DNA of 64,000 bases, taken from the NCBI GenBank assembly GCA_002412715.1, contig DHVP01000048.1, positions 72,146-136,145 of the forward strand, in the 5' to 3' direction. Positions 1 to 8,142 of the stretch are shown one piece after another (the stretch's first letter is position 1; each line of letters opens with the position of its first letter). Both the position numbers and the translations under genes were made by a program. The notes under the pieces are model-generated. The model was not told the origin of the DNA and made no database searches. It was given only the letters and a program-made list of their open reading frames with translations. Source of the stretch: Deltaproteobacteria bacterium UBA5205 (GTDB lineage: Bacteria; Desulfobacterota; Syntrophorhabdia; Syntrophorhabdales; Syntrophorhabdaceae).

Positions 1-223
1 GCAGGTGCGTTTTGTCCATTCTCGTGACTCCCCCGGCTGCGTTTGCGGTTGCCACAACGTCCACCGTACCGAGGGTCGAATCATAGATGATAAGATCCAG
101 TTCGTCGGCGGGCATAACATTACATACGTAGAGGAAACATTGCCAGAGAGCCTTTTCGAGATCCAGGGTTCCGCATATCCTCAGGGTCAGTTCCCGGAAA
201 AACTCATTTTCATCGGCGTTCAC
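1..223 (-). CDS. N-terminal part of a GAF-domain, probably sigma-54-dependent, regulator
   Basis: The first 74 codons of a gene that runs off the left edge can be read on the minus strand from a GTG at 221-223. The start is supported by a purine-rich GGGGGTAAGGG stretch just upstream. The protein begins with FFRELTLRICGTLDLEKAL and continues with a cysteine-containing segment and DELDLIIYDS, a pattern I recognise from the N-terminal GAF sensor domain of Fis-family sigma-54 activators in Deltaproteobacteria. The AAA+ and DNA-binding domains would lie outside the window, so the sigma-54 assignment is inferred. The divergent gene at 400 has a sigma-54-like promoter and there is a large palindrome in between, which fits a local activator-target pair. 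Confidence 0.65.
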   Translation of the reverse strand, partial: MNADENEFFRELTLRICGTLDLEKALWQCFLYVCNVMPADELDLIIYDSTLGTVDVVATANAAGGVTRMDKTHL

Positions 224-243
224 AGTCCCTTACCCCCTTGTAT

Positions 244-263
244 TACTATCGTATGCGATAGTA
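244..263. promoter_or_regulatory. 20-bp palindrome, candidate regulator binding site
   Basis: The arms TACTATCG and CGATAGTA flank a TATG centre, giving perfect 8-bp arms. It lies 21 bp upstream of the regulator start at 223 and about 100 bp upstream of the sigma-54-like promoter at 362. That is a usual distance for an enhancer site bound by a sigma-54 activator. The function is inferred from position only. Confidence 0.5.
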
Positions 264-361
264 TAGACTATAACTGACAAATATACCAGTAACTTTCCGT
301 CATATTTGACAGTAAATCTGCCATCTATCTCTAAGTGTTTGAAAATATGTAGAATAATTTC

Positions 362-377
362 TGGCATGCAGAATGCT
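362..377 (+). promoter_or_regulatory. Sigma-54 (-24/-12) promoter
   Basis: The sequence TGGCATG-CAGA-ATGCT matches the sigma-54 consensus TGGCACG-N4-TTGCW, with GG at 363-364 and GC at 375-376 separated by exactly 10 bp. Transcription would begin near 388, only about 12 nt before the ATG at 400, and the Shine-Dalgarno sequence GAGAGGA (386-391) would lie at the very 5' end of the transcript. Confidence 0.6.
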
Positions 378-399
378 TTACTGATGAGAGGAAAAAGAC

Positions 400-705
400 A
401 TGCAATGGATAGAAATCATACGCCTGAGAACACAGCCCGATGTGGAACCGTCAGTGATAAAGTGGCTCAAGGATCTCATTCACAGCTTGGGCGGCACGCC
501 CGGCCTCGATGAGGCGAGAGTCTATACTCATTCAGCGGTCCCCGGGGACGTCAGCCTTCACATGATGTGGGACACGATGCAGGAAATTTTCACGGAAAGT
601 GAAGTAGGATTGATGGTTGCCGAGGCACTCAAAAAATACGGCATCCTCGATCACACGGTGTGGCTCATGAAGGGCAAGAACGGACACCGCCAGGTGACAG
701 GATGA
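400..705 (+). CDS. Small conserved-looking protein of unknown function (101 aa)
   Basis: The start is set by GAGAGGA about 9 nt before the ATG. The protein is soluble, with no signal peptide or membrane segment, and has a mixed charged composition with a tryptophan-rich C-terminal strand (HTVWLMKG). The length and the opening strand pattern (MQWIEIIRLRT, then a helix, then ARVYTHSA) resemble small dimeric alpha/beta-barrel proteins such as antibiotic-biosynthesis-monooxygenase-like folds. I cannot assign it to a family by eye. Its sigma-54-like promoter and the divergent GAF regulator suggest it is switched on by a specific signal, possibly an aromatic compound given the wider context. The coding call is firm; the function is unknown. 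Confidence 0.7.
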   Translation: MQWIEIIRLRTQPDVEPSVIKWLKDLIHSLGGTPGLDEARVYTHSAVPGDVSLHMMWDTMQEIFTESEVGLMVAEALKKYGILDHTVWLMKGKNGHRQVTG

Positions 706-806
706 CATCCATGAAATCAACCATTCGTTTGTTTGAGGACGGAAAAGTGAAGAACCGAAAGTCCCTCACATTTCCTTCCTATAACGTGAGTCGGGGGACA
801 TGAAGA

Positions 807-1043
807 ATGTCCGACCTGATACTGAATATGCTGATTCTCTCGCTCCTTCTCATGCTCGCTTCCAGCGGAACAACCTCAGCCACCTCCAAGCCCTCTCCAC
901 GCGCACTATCCAACTCCTCCTTCTACCGCTACTTCTCTCCTCGCCTACCGGCAAACGAAACCACCGTTGCCGGCAAGGATCTCGAATGGTGTCCCCAAAG
1001 CCATGTCCCCGACTCACAATTTAAATTGCAATTGAGGCTTTAA
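807..1043 (+). pseudogene. Degenerate N-terminal fragment of a multiheme cytochrome
   Basis: The reading frame from the ATG at 807 encodes a signal-peptide-like start (DLILNMLILSLLLMLAS) and later LPANETTVAGKD, then CPQSH, then VPDSQ. This aligns with the intact cytochrome at 11232, which has LPAKHPRVAGKD, then CTSCH, then APDPQ, and about half of the residues over 25 codons are identical. The second cysteine of the heme motif has become serine, the first CxxCH of the intact gene has no counterpart, and the frame stops at 1043 before the remaining hemes. I read it as a decayed paralogue. Chance resemblance is possible because the alignment is short. Confidence 0.45.
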
Positions 1044-1090
1044 CGCCAGCTTCACGATACCATCACCCCCCCCTTATGCGTTTTTAAAAG

Positions 1091-1110
1091 CCCCCGGCGC
1101 CTCCCGGGGG
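1091..1110 (-). terminator. Possible GC-rich hairpin terminator
   Basis: The arms CCCCCGG (1091-1097) and CCGGGGG (1104-1110) form a strong stem. On the minus strand it is followed by CTTTTAAAAA, a weak T-tract. No minus-strand gene feeds into it, so it may instead be a relic belonging to the decayed cytochrome fragment just upstream. Confidence 0.3.
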
Positions 1111-1194
1111 CAACCCCCTTTCCGGAAGCAAGATTCGGGTTCCAGGTTGGAAGAAATCATCCCCTCACGGTTCGTCCCCTTCTCTTTTGTCCTT

Positions 1195-1224
1195 GCCTGA
1201 AACATTGAACGCGAAACGCTGAAC
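1195..1224. repeat. GAAACCTGAAAC-type intergenic repeat (copy upstream of rex)
   Basis: The stretch contains CCTGAAACATTGAACGCGAAAC, a diverged member of the GAAAC/TGAAAC word repeat also found at 15177, 19542, 29688, 44615 and 52781. It lies just upstream of the rex promoter. The function is unknown. Confidence 0.4.
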
Positions 1225-1241
1225 TTTTTTAAAATATTTTC

Positions 1242-1270
1242 TTGACTCGGAGAGGCTTATTCGATATATT
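1242..1270 (+). promoter_or_regulatory. Sigma-70-type promoter of the rex-hyd operon
   Basis: TTGACT (1242-1247) and TATATT (1265-1270) are separated by 17 bp. This gives a leader of about 50 nt before the rex ATG at 1327. The perfect palindrome AAAATATTTT (1231-1240) lies directly upstream of the -35 box and a second dyad covers the -10 box. Confidence 0.7.
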
Positions 1271-1278
1271 TTTATCGA
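1261..1278. promoter_or_regulatory. rex: Dyad over the -10 box, candidate Rex operator
   Basis: TCGATA and TATCGA are perfect inverted arms around a TATTTT centre (18 bp). Together they overlap the -10 element. Rex usually binds AT-rich 18-bp dyads of the TTGTGAA-N4-TTCACAA type and often represses its own operon. The size and placement fit, but the arms do not match the classical consensus, so the assignment is inference. Confidence 0.4.
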
Positions 1279-1326
1279 TACATATTTATAGATAGACAAT
1301 TATCTAATTAAGAAGCGGAGGTACGC

Positions 1327-1998
1327 ATGACAGACGTGGAAGACAGAACCGATCTTCCGACCAAGCCAATCCCCGAACCGACGTTGAGAAGGCTTCCTCT
1401 CTACTATCAGTACCTGAAGAAGGTACGCGACGAAAAAAAGAAGGATTTCATCTCCTGCACGCAGATCGGCAATGAGCTCAGCATACTTCCGATCCAGGTG
1501 CGCAAGGATCTGGGGGTCGCCGAGGCCGTTGGGAAACCGAAACTCGGCTACAGCGTCGACGAGCTCATTTCCACTATCGAGGACTTTCTCGGGTGGAACA
1601 ACACGAAGGACGCCTATCTTGTCGGTGTGGGGCATCTCGGGACGGCGCTTCTCGGGTTTGAGAGATTCAAGGAATATGGTCTCAATATCATAGCCGCTTT
1701 CGACATCGACAAGGAAAAGATCGGTAAGACGATCCACGGCGTCAAGGTCTTCCATCTCGGGAAACTTCCCAACATGGTAAAACGGATGGGCATCAAGATC
1801 GGTATCCTTACCGTTCCGGCGGCTCCCGCACAGGACCTGACCAATGAAATGGTGAATGCCGGCATACGGGCCATCTGGAATTTTTCACCGGTCAAGGTAC
1901 ATGTTCCTTCCGATATTATCGTCCAGCACGAGAACCTTGCTTCATCTCTCGTCGTCCTGGCGAAAAAATTGACACTGGCAAGACAAACTCAATCGTAG
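1327..1998 (+). CDS. rex: Redox-sensing transcriptional repressor Rex
   Basis: Rex senses the NADH/NAD+ ratio and releases DNA when NADH is high, derepressing fermentative and hydrogen-producing genes. The 223-residue protein has the two expected parts: a winged-helix DNA-binding domain (about residues 16-75, containing PEPTLRRLPLYYQYL and QVRKDLG) and a Rossmann NAD(H) domain opening with VGVGHLGTALL near residue 100. The length is typical. The ATG follows GGAGG at normal spacing. It is the first gene of the hydrogenase operon and is only 13 nt upstream of hydC, so it very likely controls that operon and itself through the dyads at the promoter. Confidence 0.95.
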   Translation: MTDVEDRTDLPTKPIPEPTLRRLPLYYQYLKKVRDEKKKDFISCTQIGNELSILPIQVRKDLGVAEAVGKPKLGYSVDELISTIEDFLGWNNTKDAYLVGVGHLGTALLGFERFKEYGLNIIAAFDIDKEKIGKTIHGVKVFHLGKLPNMVKRMGIKIGILTVPAAPAQDLTNEMVNAGIRAIWNFSPVKVHVPSDIIVQHENLASSLVVLAKKLTLARQTQS

Positions 1999-2011
1999 GA
2001 TGGGGTGAATA

Positions 2012-2518
2012 ATGGAAACGATACGAAAATTTGAAAGGGTCTGCGAAATCATCGACCACAATCAACGAAACGCCGCGAGGCTTATACCCATTCTTCAGGC
2101 AGTGCAGGCCGAGTACCGGTACCTGCCCGAAGAAATATTGACTTTCGTGGCGACATCACTGGGGATTTCACCAGCCAGGGTCTTCGGGGTGGCAACCTTT
2201 TACTCCCTGTTTACTTTGAAACCAAAAGGCAAATACCTGATACGCGTCTGCAACGGGACGGCATGCCACGTCAAGGGTTCCATGGGTCTTTACGGTGCCA
2301 TCGTGAAGAAACTCGGCCTTCGTGAGGGGGAAGATTCCACGCCGGACATGCTCTTCACCGTGGAAACGGTCAACTGCCTCGGCGCCTGCGGCCTGTCTCC
2401 CGCCATGGTCGTCAACGATGAAGTCTACGGACAGCTCACGCCGCAGAGGGTGTCGGACATTGTCGACGAGATCGTTCTTAAGGAGGCTCAAAATGAATCT
2501 GATGCTCACGGGGCTTAA
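2012..2518 (+). CDS. hydC: [2Fe-2S] thioredoxin-fold subunit of the trimeric hydrogenase (HydC/NuoE family)
   Basis: This 168-residue protein belongs to the NuoE/HndA/HydC family, the small [2Fe-2S] subunit that relays electrons near the flavin subunit. It has an N-terminal helical bundle (residues 1-70) followed by a thioredoxin-like domain with four cluster ligands: C80 and C85 in CNGTACHVKGS, and C122 and C126 in CLGACGLSP. It lies between rex and hydB and overlaps hydB by 26 nt, which implies translational coupling. In the family, HydABC couples NADH and reduced ferredoxin oxidation to H2 formation by electron confurcation, or runs in reverse. The gene order E-F-G-like matches that enzyme. 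Confidence 0.93.
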   Translation: METIRKFERVCEIIDHNQRNAARLIPILQAVQAEYRYLPEEILTFVATSLGISPARVFGVATFYSLFTLKPKGKYLIRVCNGTACHVKGSMGLYGAIVKKLGLREGEDSTPDMLFTVETVNCLGACGLSPAMVVNDEVYGQLTPQRVSDIVDEIVLKEAQNESDAHGA

Positions 2519-4385
2519 TAAGATAAGCCAGGATTTCCTTGGCCGCTCTACGGCCGCCACACGCCGAATCCTCGTCTGTGCCGGAACGGGATGCCTTGTC
2601 AACGGATCTCTGAAGGTATACGAGGGATTCGTACAGGCGCTCAAAAACAGCGGGCTCAACGCCATCGTCGAGCTCAAGAAGGAAGAGGAAGGCGTCTTTG
2701 TGTCACGTACCGGCTGCCAGGGATTCTGCCAGATAGGTCCCCTCGTGACCATACTGCCGGAGGGGATCTTTTACACGAAGGTCAAACCGGCGGACGTGGC
2801 CGAGATAGTGGAGACCACCGTCAAAAAGGGTGATGTCGTCGAGAGGCTTCTCTATGTCGAACCGGACACGCAGAGGGTGTGCCGCACGAAGGATGAGATC
2901 CCCTTTTACCAGAAACAGCACCGCTTCGTGCTGTCAAACTGCGGCGCCATCGATCCTGAAGACATAAACGAATACATCGCCTCGGGCGGATACAAGCAGG
3001 CCATGAAGGCCTATCTCGAGATGAATCCCGAGGAGATTTGCGAGCTTATCTTCGCTTCCGGCTTAAGAGGACGCGGCGGCGGCGGCTTTCCCACGGGAAG
3101 GAAATGGGACGTGGCCCGCCGCGAAACGAACGTCAAGAAATATGTCATCTGCAACGGCGATGAGGGAGACCCCGGAGCCTTCATGGATATGGGCATAATG
3201 GAGGGCAATCCCCACAGCGTCATCGAGGGGATGACCATCGCGGCCCGCGCTATCGAGGCCGATGAAGGGTTCATTTACGTACGGGCCGAGTACCCGCTCG
3301 CTGTAAAACGCCTGCGCAAGGCCATAGACGATGCATACCGTGTCGGCCTTCTGGGAAAGAACCTTTTTGGATCGGAATATTCCTTCAACCTGACCATAAT
3401 GGAAGGTGCCGGCGCATTCGTCTGCGGGGAAGAAACGGCTCTCATCGCTTCCATCGAGGGAAAGCGCGGCATGCCTTCACCGAAACCGCCCTTCCCTTCG
3501 ATCAGCGGCCTCTGGGGAAAACCGACGATAATAAATAATGTGGAGACCCTTTCGCAGGTACCGCTCATCCTGAGCATTGGCGCGGACGGCTACCGGAAGA
3601 GGGGCACGAAAGATTCACCGGGCACCAAGACCTTCGCCCTGACAGGGCATGTTGCCAATTCGGGCCTCATCGAGATGCCGTTCGGGGCGACGCTGCGCGA
3701 GATCATCTATGGCGTCGCCGGCGGCATGACGTCCGATACGGGCAAGGCGGTAAGCGACGGTTTCAAGGCCGTTCAGATAGGCGGACCTTCAGGGGGCTGC
3801 CTGACCCGGGACCACCTCGACCTTCCTATTGATTTCGATTCTCTCAAAACTGTCGGCGCCATGGTCGGCTCCGGCGGTCTTGTCGTCATGAACAAGAACA
3901 CGTGCATGGTCAGCGTGGCGCGTTTCTTCATGCAGTTCACCCAGCACGAGTCGTGCGGCAAATGCGTGCTCTGCCGGGAAGGAACGAAACAGATGCTGGC
4001 CCTGCTTGACGATATCATCGAGGGACGCGCCACAATGGACACCCTCGATCTCCTTGAAGACCTGGCGGCGGCCGTTCAAAAAGGCTCGCTGTGCGGACTT
4101 GGCAAGACTGCACCGAATCCGGTCCTCTCAACAATGAAACATTTCCGCGACGAATATCTGGCACACGTGCGGGACAAACGCTGTCCCACGGGAAAATGCA
4201 AGGCCCTGGTGAGACTCACCATCGATGAAGATCTCTGCAAGGGCTGCACTCTTTGCGCGGTAAAATGCCCCGTCGGCGCTATAACGGGGGAAAAAGGCAA
4301 ACCGCACCACATCGACGACAAGGTGTGCAGAAAATGCTACATCTGCGTTGAAGCCTGCAAATTCAAGGCGATCAAAGGAGACTAA
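2493..4385 (+). CDS. hydB: NADH- and FMN-binding subunit of the trimeric hydrogenase (HydB/NuoF family)
   Basis: This is the flavin subunit, 630 residues from the ATG at 2493 that follows AAGGAGG (2480-2486). An open frame extends upstream, but only inside hydC. Domains in order: an extra N-terminal thioredoxin-like [2Fe-2S] domain (C29 and C34 in CAGTGCLVNGS, and CQGFC further on), the NADH/FMN fold with GLRGRGGGGFPTGRKW and NGDEGDPGAFMD, an SLBB region, the NuoF [4Fe-4S] motif ESCGKCVLCREGT with its partner cysteine in SLCGLGKT, and a C-terminal double [4Fe-4S] ferredoxin (CKGCTLCAVKCPVGAI and CRKCYICVEACKFKAI). This layout is that of bifurcating HydB/HndC. The flavin is where NADH and ferredoxin electrons meet. 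Confidence 0.94.
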   Translation: MNLMLTGLNKISQDFLGRSTAATRRILVCAGTGCLVNGSLKVYEGFVQALKNSGLNAIVELKKEEEGVFVSRTGCQGFCQIGPLVTILPEGIFYTKVKPADVAEIVETTVKKGDVVERLLYVEPDTQRVCRTKDEIPFYQKQHRFVLSNCGAIDPEDINEYIASGGYKQAMKAYLEMNPEEICELIFASGLRGRGGGGFPTGRKWDVARRETNVKKYVICNGDEGDPGAFMDMGIMEGNPHSVIEGMTIAARAIEADEGFIYVRAEYPLAVKRLRKAIDDAYRVGLLGKNLFGSEYSFNLTIMEGAGAFVCGEETALIASIEGKRGMPSPKPPFPSISGLWGKPTIINNVETLSQVPLILSIGADGYRKRGTKDSPGTKTFALTGHVANSGLIEMPFGATLREIIYGVAGGMTSDTGKAVSDGFKAVQIGGPSGGCLTRDHLDLPIDFDSLKTVGAMVGSGGLVVMNKNTCMVSVARFFMQFTQHESCGKCVLCREGTKQMLALLDDIIEGRATMDTLDLLEDLAAAVQKGSLCGLGKTAPNPVLSTMKHFRDEYLAHVRDKRCPTGKCKALVRLTIDEDLCKGCTLCAVKCPVGAITGEKGKPHHIDDKVCRKCYICVEACKFKAIKGD

Positions 4386-4388
4386 CTA

Positions 4389-6413
4389 ATGAACGGCACT
4401 TTCGTCTTTATAGATAACAAAGAGATCCCCATCGAGAACGAACAGAATCTTCTGGAACTCATACGGAAGGCGCGGGTGGACCTGCCCACCTTCTGCTATC
4501 ACTCCGAACTCAGCATATACGGCGCATGCCGCCTCTGCATGGTACAGGTTGAAGGCATGGGCCTCGTTCCCGCCTGTTCGACCCCCCCGACCCCCGAAAT
4601 GAAAGTCAGCACCAACACGGAAGAGATCCGGAAGATGCGAAAGATCATCGTGGAACTCCTGCTGGCCAATCACAGTCAGAATTGCCCGACCTGCCAGAAG
4701 AGCACCACCTGCCAGCTTCAGGCCCTTGCAAAGCGCTTCGGCATTACCAAGGTGCGCTTCAAGAACCAGCTCCGGGAAATGCCCCCGGACGAATCATCAC
4801 CGTCACTTGTCCGCGACCCGAACAAGTGCGTCCTCTGCGGCGATTGTGTCCGTATCTGCTCCGAGGTTCAATCCGTCGGTGCCATCGACTTCGCCTACAG
4901 AGGGGCACAGACGGTCGTCATACCCTCCTTTGGAAAGGCGCTCGACCAGGTGGAGTGCGTCAACTGCGGCCAATGCGCGCGTATTTGTCCCACGGGCGCC
5001 CTCACCCCGAAGTCGGAGGTGGACGAGGTCTGGAAGGACATCCACAACCCTTCCAAGGTCGTAGTCGCCCAGGTTGCGCCTGCCGTCAGGGTAGCCATCG
5101 GAGAGATGTTCGGCCTTCCACCGGGAACCACCACAACGGGACAGATTGCGGCGGCTCTCAGGGCCATCGGGTTTGACAAGATATATGATACGTCGTTTAC
5201 CGCCGACCTCACGGTGCTGGAAGAGAGCGGCGAATTCATAAAGCGTGTCACCACCGGAGACAGGATCCCCCAGTTCACGTCCTGCTGCCCGGCCTGGGTC
5301 AAGTTCGTGGAACAATACTATCCGGAGTTCGTCAATCACCTCTCCAGCTGCCGTTCGCCCCAGCAGATGTTCGGGGCACTGGCAAAGGAGATGCTTTCCA
5401 GCGAGCTGAATGTCAGGCCCGAGGACGTTGTTGTTGTTTCCATAATGCCCTGCACGGCCAAGAAATTTGAGGCAAAGAGACCGGAATTTGAACATGACGG
5501 CGTCCGCGACGTGGACCATGTCCTCACCACCCAGGAGTTTGGGCGCATGATCGAGGAGGCCGGCCTCCACTTCAAAGAATTGGGACCGGAATCATTCCAC
5601 ATGCCTTTTGGTTTCAAGACCGGAGCCGGGGTGATCTTCGGCAATTCCGGGGGCGTGAGCGAGGCCGTTCTGCGCTACGTCAGCGAAAAGCTGACGGGAC
5701 AGAAACATGAATCCTACGAGTTCACTTCAGTCCGCGGCGAAAACGGTATCCGTGAGGCAAAGCTCTCCGTTGCAGGCAACGAATTCACACTCGCCGTCGT
5801 CAGCGGTCTTGGCAACGCGCGGCGCGTCCTTGACAGGATCCGGTCCGGCGAGGCGCACTATGATCTCGTCGAGGTCATGGCATGCCCCGGCGGTTGTGTC
5901 GGCGGGGCGGGCCAGCCGGTATTCAGCGATCCCGTCGTAAGGCGGCAAAGAACAAAAGGTCTCTATGAAAACGATCGCATGCTTGAACTCCACAAATCCC
6001 AGGACAACCCGTATATCACCGAGCTGTATGGCACCGTCCTCGGCGAAGTGGGAAGCCACAAGGCCCATGAGCTGCTCCATACCAGCTACCGCACGCGCAA
6101 ACGCATCCTCGACGAGGACGTGAGCATAAGTTCCGGCGATGAAAAGAGCCTCGATATCAGCGTCTGCTTCGGCACCAGCTGTTTCCTCAAGGGGTCCCAG
6201 AAGCTCCTGCATGATATACTCGGGCATATACGTTCAAAAGGCCTTAATGCGAGGGTGAACGTGAATGCGTCATTCTGCTTTGAAAAATGTGATAAAGGGC
6301 CGACAATAAAGGTGGGAAGCAGAACCATTGAAGGCTGCACAATAGAAAAGGCCATCGAGGCTATTAAACGCGAGGGGGTGGCCCTCGCTGAAGAGGTAAG
6401 GCAGAATGTTTGA
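4389..6413 (+). CDS. hydA: [FeFe] hydrogenase catalytic subunit, trimeric bifurcating type
   Basis: The 674-residue catalytic subunit starts three bases after hydB ends. Domains: a NuoG-like [2Fe-2S] domain (C36, C47, C50, C63), a His-Cys [4Fe-4S] motif (H95, C99, C102, C108), two [4Fe-4S] ferredoxin motifs (C147-C157 and C190-C200), and the H-cluster domain. The three H-cluster signatures are intact: FTSCCPAW (about 297-303), MPCTAKKFEA (353-362) and EVMACPGGCVGGAGQP (495-510). A further thioredoxin-like [2Fe-2S] domain closes the protein (C593, C598, C630, C634), as in NADH-linked group A enzymes. It makes or consumes H2 in the cytoplasm. No signal peptide is present. The maturases hydEFG are not in this window. 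Confidence 0.95.
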   Translation: MNGTFVFIDNKEIPIENEQNLLELIRKARVDLPTFCYHSELSIYGACRLCMVQVEGMGLVPACSTPPTPEMKVSTNTEEIRKMRKIIVELLLANHSQNCPTCQKSTTCQLQALAKRFGITKVRFKNQLREMPPDESSPSLVRDPNKCVLCGDCVRICSEVQSVGAIDFAYRGAQTVVIPSFGKALDQVECVNCGQCARICPTGALTPKSEVDEVWKDIHNPSKVVVAQVAPAVRVAIGEMFGLPPGTTTTGQIAAALRAIGFDKIYDTSFTADLTVLEESGEFIKRVTTGDRIPQFTSCCPAWVKFVEQYYPEFVNHLSSCRSPQQMFGALAKEMLSSELNVRPEDVVVVSIMPCTAKKFEAKRPEFEHDGVRDVDHVLTTQEFGRMIEEAGLHFKELGPESFHMPFGFKTGAGVIFGNSGGVSEAVLRYVSEKLTGQKHESYEFTSVRGENGIREAKLSVAGNEFTLAVVSGLGNARRVLDRIRSGEAHYDLVEVMACPGGCVGGAGQPVFSDPVVRRQRTKGLYENDRMLELHKSQDNPYITELYGTVLGEVGSHKAHELLHTSYRTRKRILDEDVSISSGDEKSLDISVCFGTSCFLKGSQKLLHDILGHIRSKGLNARVNVNASFCFEKCDKGPTIKVGSRTIEGCTIEKAIEAIKREGVALAEEVRQNV

Positions 6414-8142
6414 AAGGTCAAAACCGCAGATCGTTTTTACGCTGACCGCCCGATGCCGGGACTGTTACCGGTGCCTCAGGGCCTGCCCCGTCAAGGCGAT
6501 CCGCATGCAAAACGGCCAGGCGTACGTCGATGAAAATCGCTGTATCGCCTGCGGCACCTGCATCCGCGAGTGCCCACAGCAGGCGAAGACATTTCGCAAT
6601 GATATCGACGTGGCGCGGCGGCTCATCGACGAGGGACATTTCGTCGCAGCCAGCATCGCCCCGTCCTTTGCCGCCGTTTTCAACAAATGGCAGCGCTCGC
6701 GCCTTCCATCCGCCCTGCGTGCCCTTGGCATCCGGTACGTAGGGCAGACATCCCACGGGGCGTACCAGATCTCGCTCCAATCCAGGAAAATAGCGGAAGA
6801 AGAAGCCGCCAGGCCCCACATCGCCACTGCGTGTCCGGCCCTCATCAACTACATCGAAAAATATCAGCCCCAACTCGTGGATTACCTTCTACCCCTCGTA
6901 TCTCCGATGGCTGCGCACGCGAGGCTTCTTAAGGAGAAGATGGGCGCCGACATCAAGGTGATCTTCATCGGCCCCTGTGTGGCGAAAAAATCAGAGTTGA
7001 ACCGGCCCGAGGTTTCCGGCGTCGTCGATTGTGTAATTACATTCAAAGAGCTCAATGCGTGGCTCATACAGAAAGGTATCGACCTGTCCATGTGCGAAGA
7101 GAGCAACTTCGACGAGAAACCCATCCATGAGGCACAGCTGTATCCCCTGCCGGGCGGTCTCATCAAGACGGCCGGCCTGAATGACGACGGCCTTAACTTA
7201 AAGCTGCTGCGCGTCGACAGCATACAGGGTGTCCGCGAACTTCTCGACGGTATCGGGGAAGGGTCGGAACACGCCATCATCGAACCGCTTTTCTGCAGCC
7301 AGGGATGCATCAACGGCCCCGGCGTGGACCCGGGCAAAAATCTCTTCGACCGCAGACGGGACATCATCGAATACAACGAGGAAACAATTTCGGCTTCGGT
7401 TACCCCCGAGCCGGAAGACTCAGCGTTGTTCAAGGCGGTATTCAACAAGACGGGCACCGTGGGTTCTCCCACCAGCGTTACCGAAGACGAGATACAGAAG
7501 ATCCTCGCCCATACGGGTAAACAGGATCCGGAGCAACAGCTCAACTGCGGTGCCTGCGGTTACGACAGCTGCCGGGAGAAGGCCATCGCGGTAGCCCTCG
7601 GCATGGCGGAGCCGGAAATGTGCATCCCTTACATGAGACGCCTTGCCGAGCGCCGTACCGATCAGATCTTTACCACCACGCCTAATGGCATAATTATGCT
7701 CGATGAGGAACTCAACATCCTCGGCATGAACCCTGCATTCAAGAAATTTTTCGCCTGCAGCGACGTCATCCTGGGAAGACACATATCATACCTCATGGAC
7801 CCGGCACCTTTTGAAAAACTTATAACGGGAGTCACCCAGAACTTGGATATCACCGTTCTCCACCGGCCTTACAACCTCCTGTGCAGGGAATTGCTCTATA
7901 TGCTTCAGGAGGAAAAACAGATCGTCGGCATCTTCATCAATATCACAAGCCAGCAGGAACACGAGAAGAAGCTCAAGGAGATCCGTTCACAGACCGTCGA
8001 ACAGGCGAACGAACTCCTCGAACACCAGATCAAGATGGCACAGAACATTGCCCAGTTCCTGGGCGAGAGCACCGCACGGGGCGAGGAACTGGTAAGGAAA
8101 CTAATGAGCCTGAGCGAGGGCGATGAAAACACCTCCCGATGA
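6406..8142 (+). CDS. hydS: Sensory [FeFe]-hydrogenase-like protein with PAS domain (HydS type)
   Basis: This 578-residue protein overlaps hydA by 8 nt. It has two ferredoxin-type [4Fe-4S] motifs (residues 17-56) and an H-cluster domain with altered signatures: TACPAL (L1, C143) instead of TSCCP, GPCVAKKSE (L2, C191), and FCSQGCINGPG (L3, C297 and C301). The four cysteines that hold the cluster are kept, while the extra L1 cysteine associated with proton transfer in fast enzymes is missing. There follows a CGACGYDSCREKA motif (C381-C389, plus C406) for another Fe-S cluster, a PAS domain (about 415-530) and a C-terminal coiled-coil helix. Such group C proteins are thought to sense H2 or redox state. 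The following phosphatase overlaps by 20 nt and is the likely output. Confidence 0.88.
   Translation: MFERSKPQIVFTLTARCRDCYRCLRACPVKAIRMQNGQAYVDENRCIACGTCIRECPQQAKTFRNDIDVARRLIDEGHFVAASIAPSFAAVFNKWQRSRLPSALRALGIRYVGQTSHGAYQISLQSRKIAEEEAARPHIATACPALINYIEKYQPQLVDYLLPLVSPMAAHARLLKEKMGADIKVIFIGPCVAKKSELNRPEVSGVVDCVITFKELNAWLIQKGIDLSMCEESNFDEKPIHEAQLYPLPGGLIKTAGLNDDGLNLKLLRVDSIQGVRELLDGIGEGSEHAIIEPLFCSQGCINGPGVDPGKNLFDRRRDIIEYNEETISASVTPEPEDSALFKAVFNKTGTVGSPTSVTEDEIQKILAHTGKQDPEQQLNCGACGYDSCREKAIAVALGMAEPEMCIPYMRRLAERRTDQIFTTTPNGIIMLDEELNILGMNPAFKKFFACSDVILGRHISYLMDPAPFEKLITGVTQNLDITVLHRPYNLLCRELLYMLQEEKQIVGIFINITSQQEHEKKLKEIRSQTVEQANELLEHQIKMAQNIAQFLGESTARGEELVRKLMSLSEGDENTSR

Noticed and set aside
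5..277. Plus-strand 90-codon frame at the left edge
   Set aside because: The minus strand encodes a GAF-domain N terminus with a good ribosome-binding site over the same bases.
711..803. A 30-codon frame (MKSTIRLFEDGKVKNR...) after the gene at 400
   Set aside because: No ribosome-binding site and no recognised similarity; too short to support.
6406..8142. A second catalytic hydrogenase
   Set aside because: The altered L1 motif (TACP), the PAS domain and the coupling to a phosphatase point to a sensor rather than a main enzyme.
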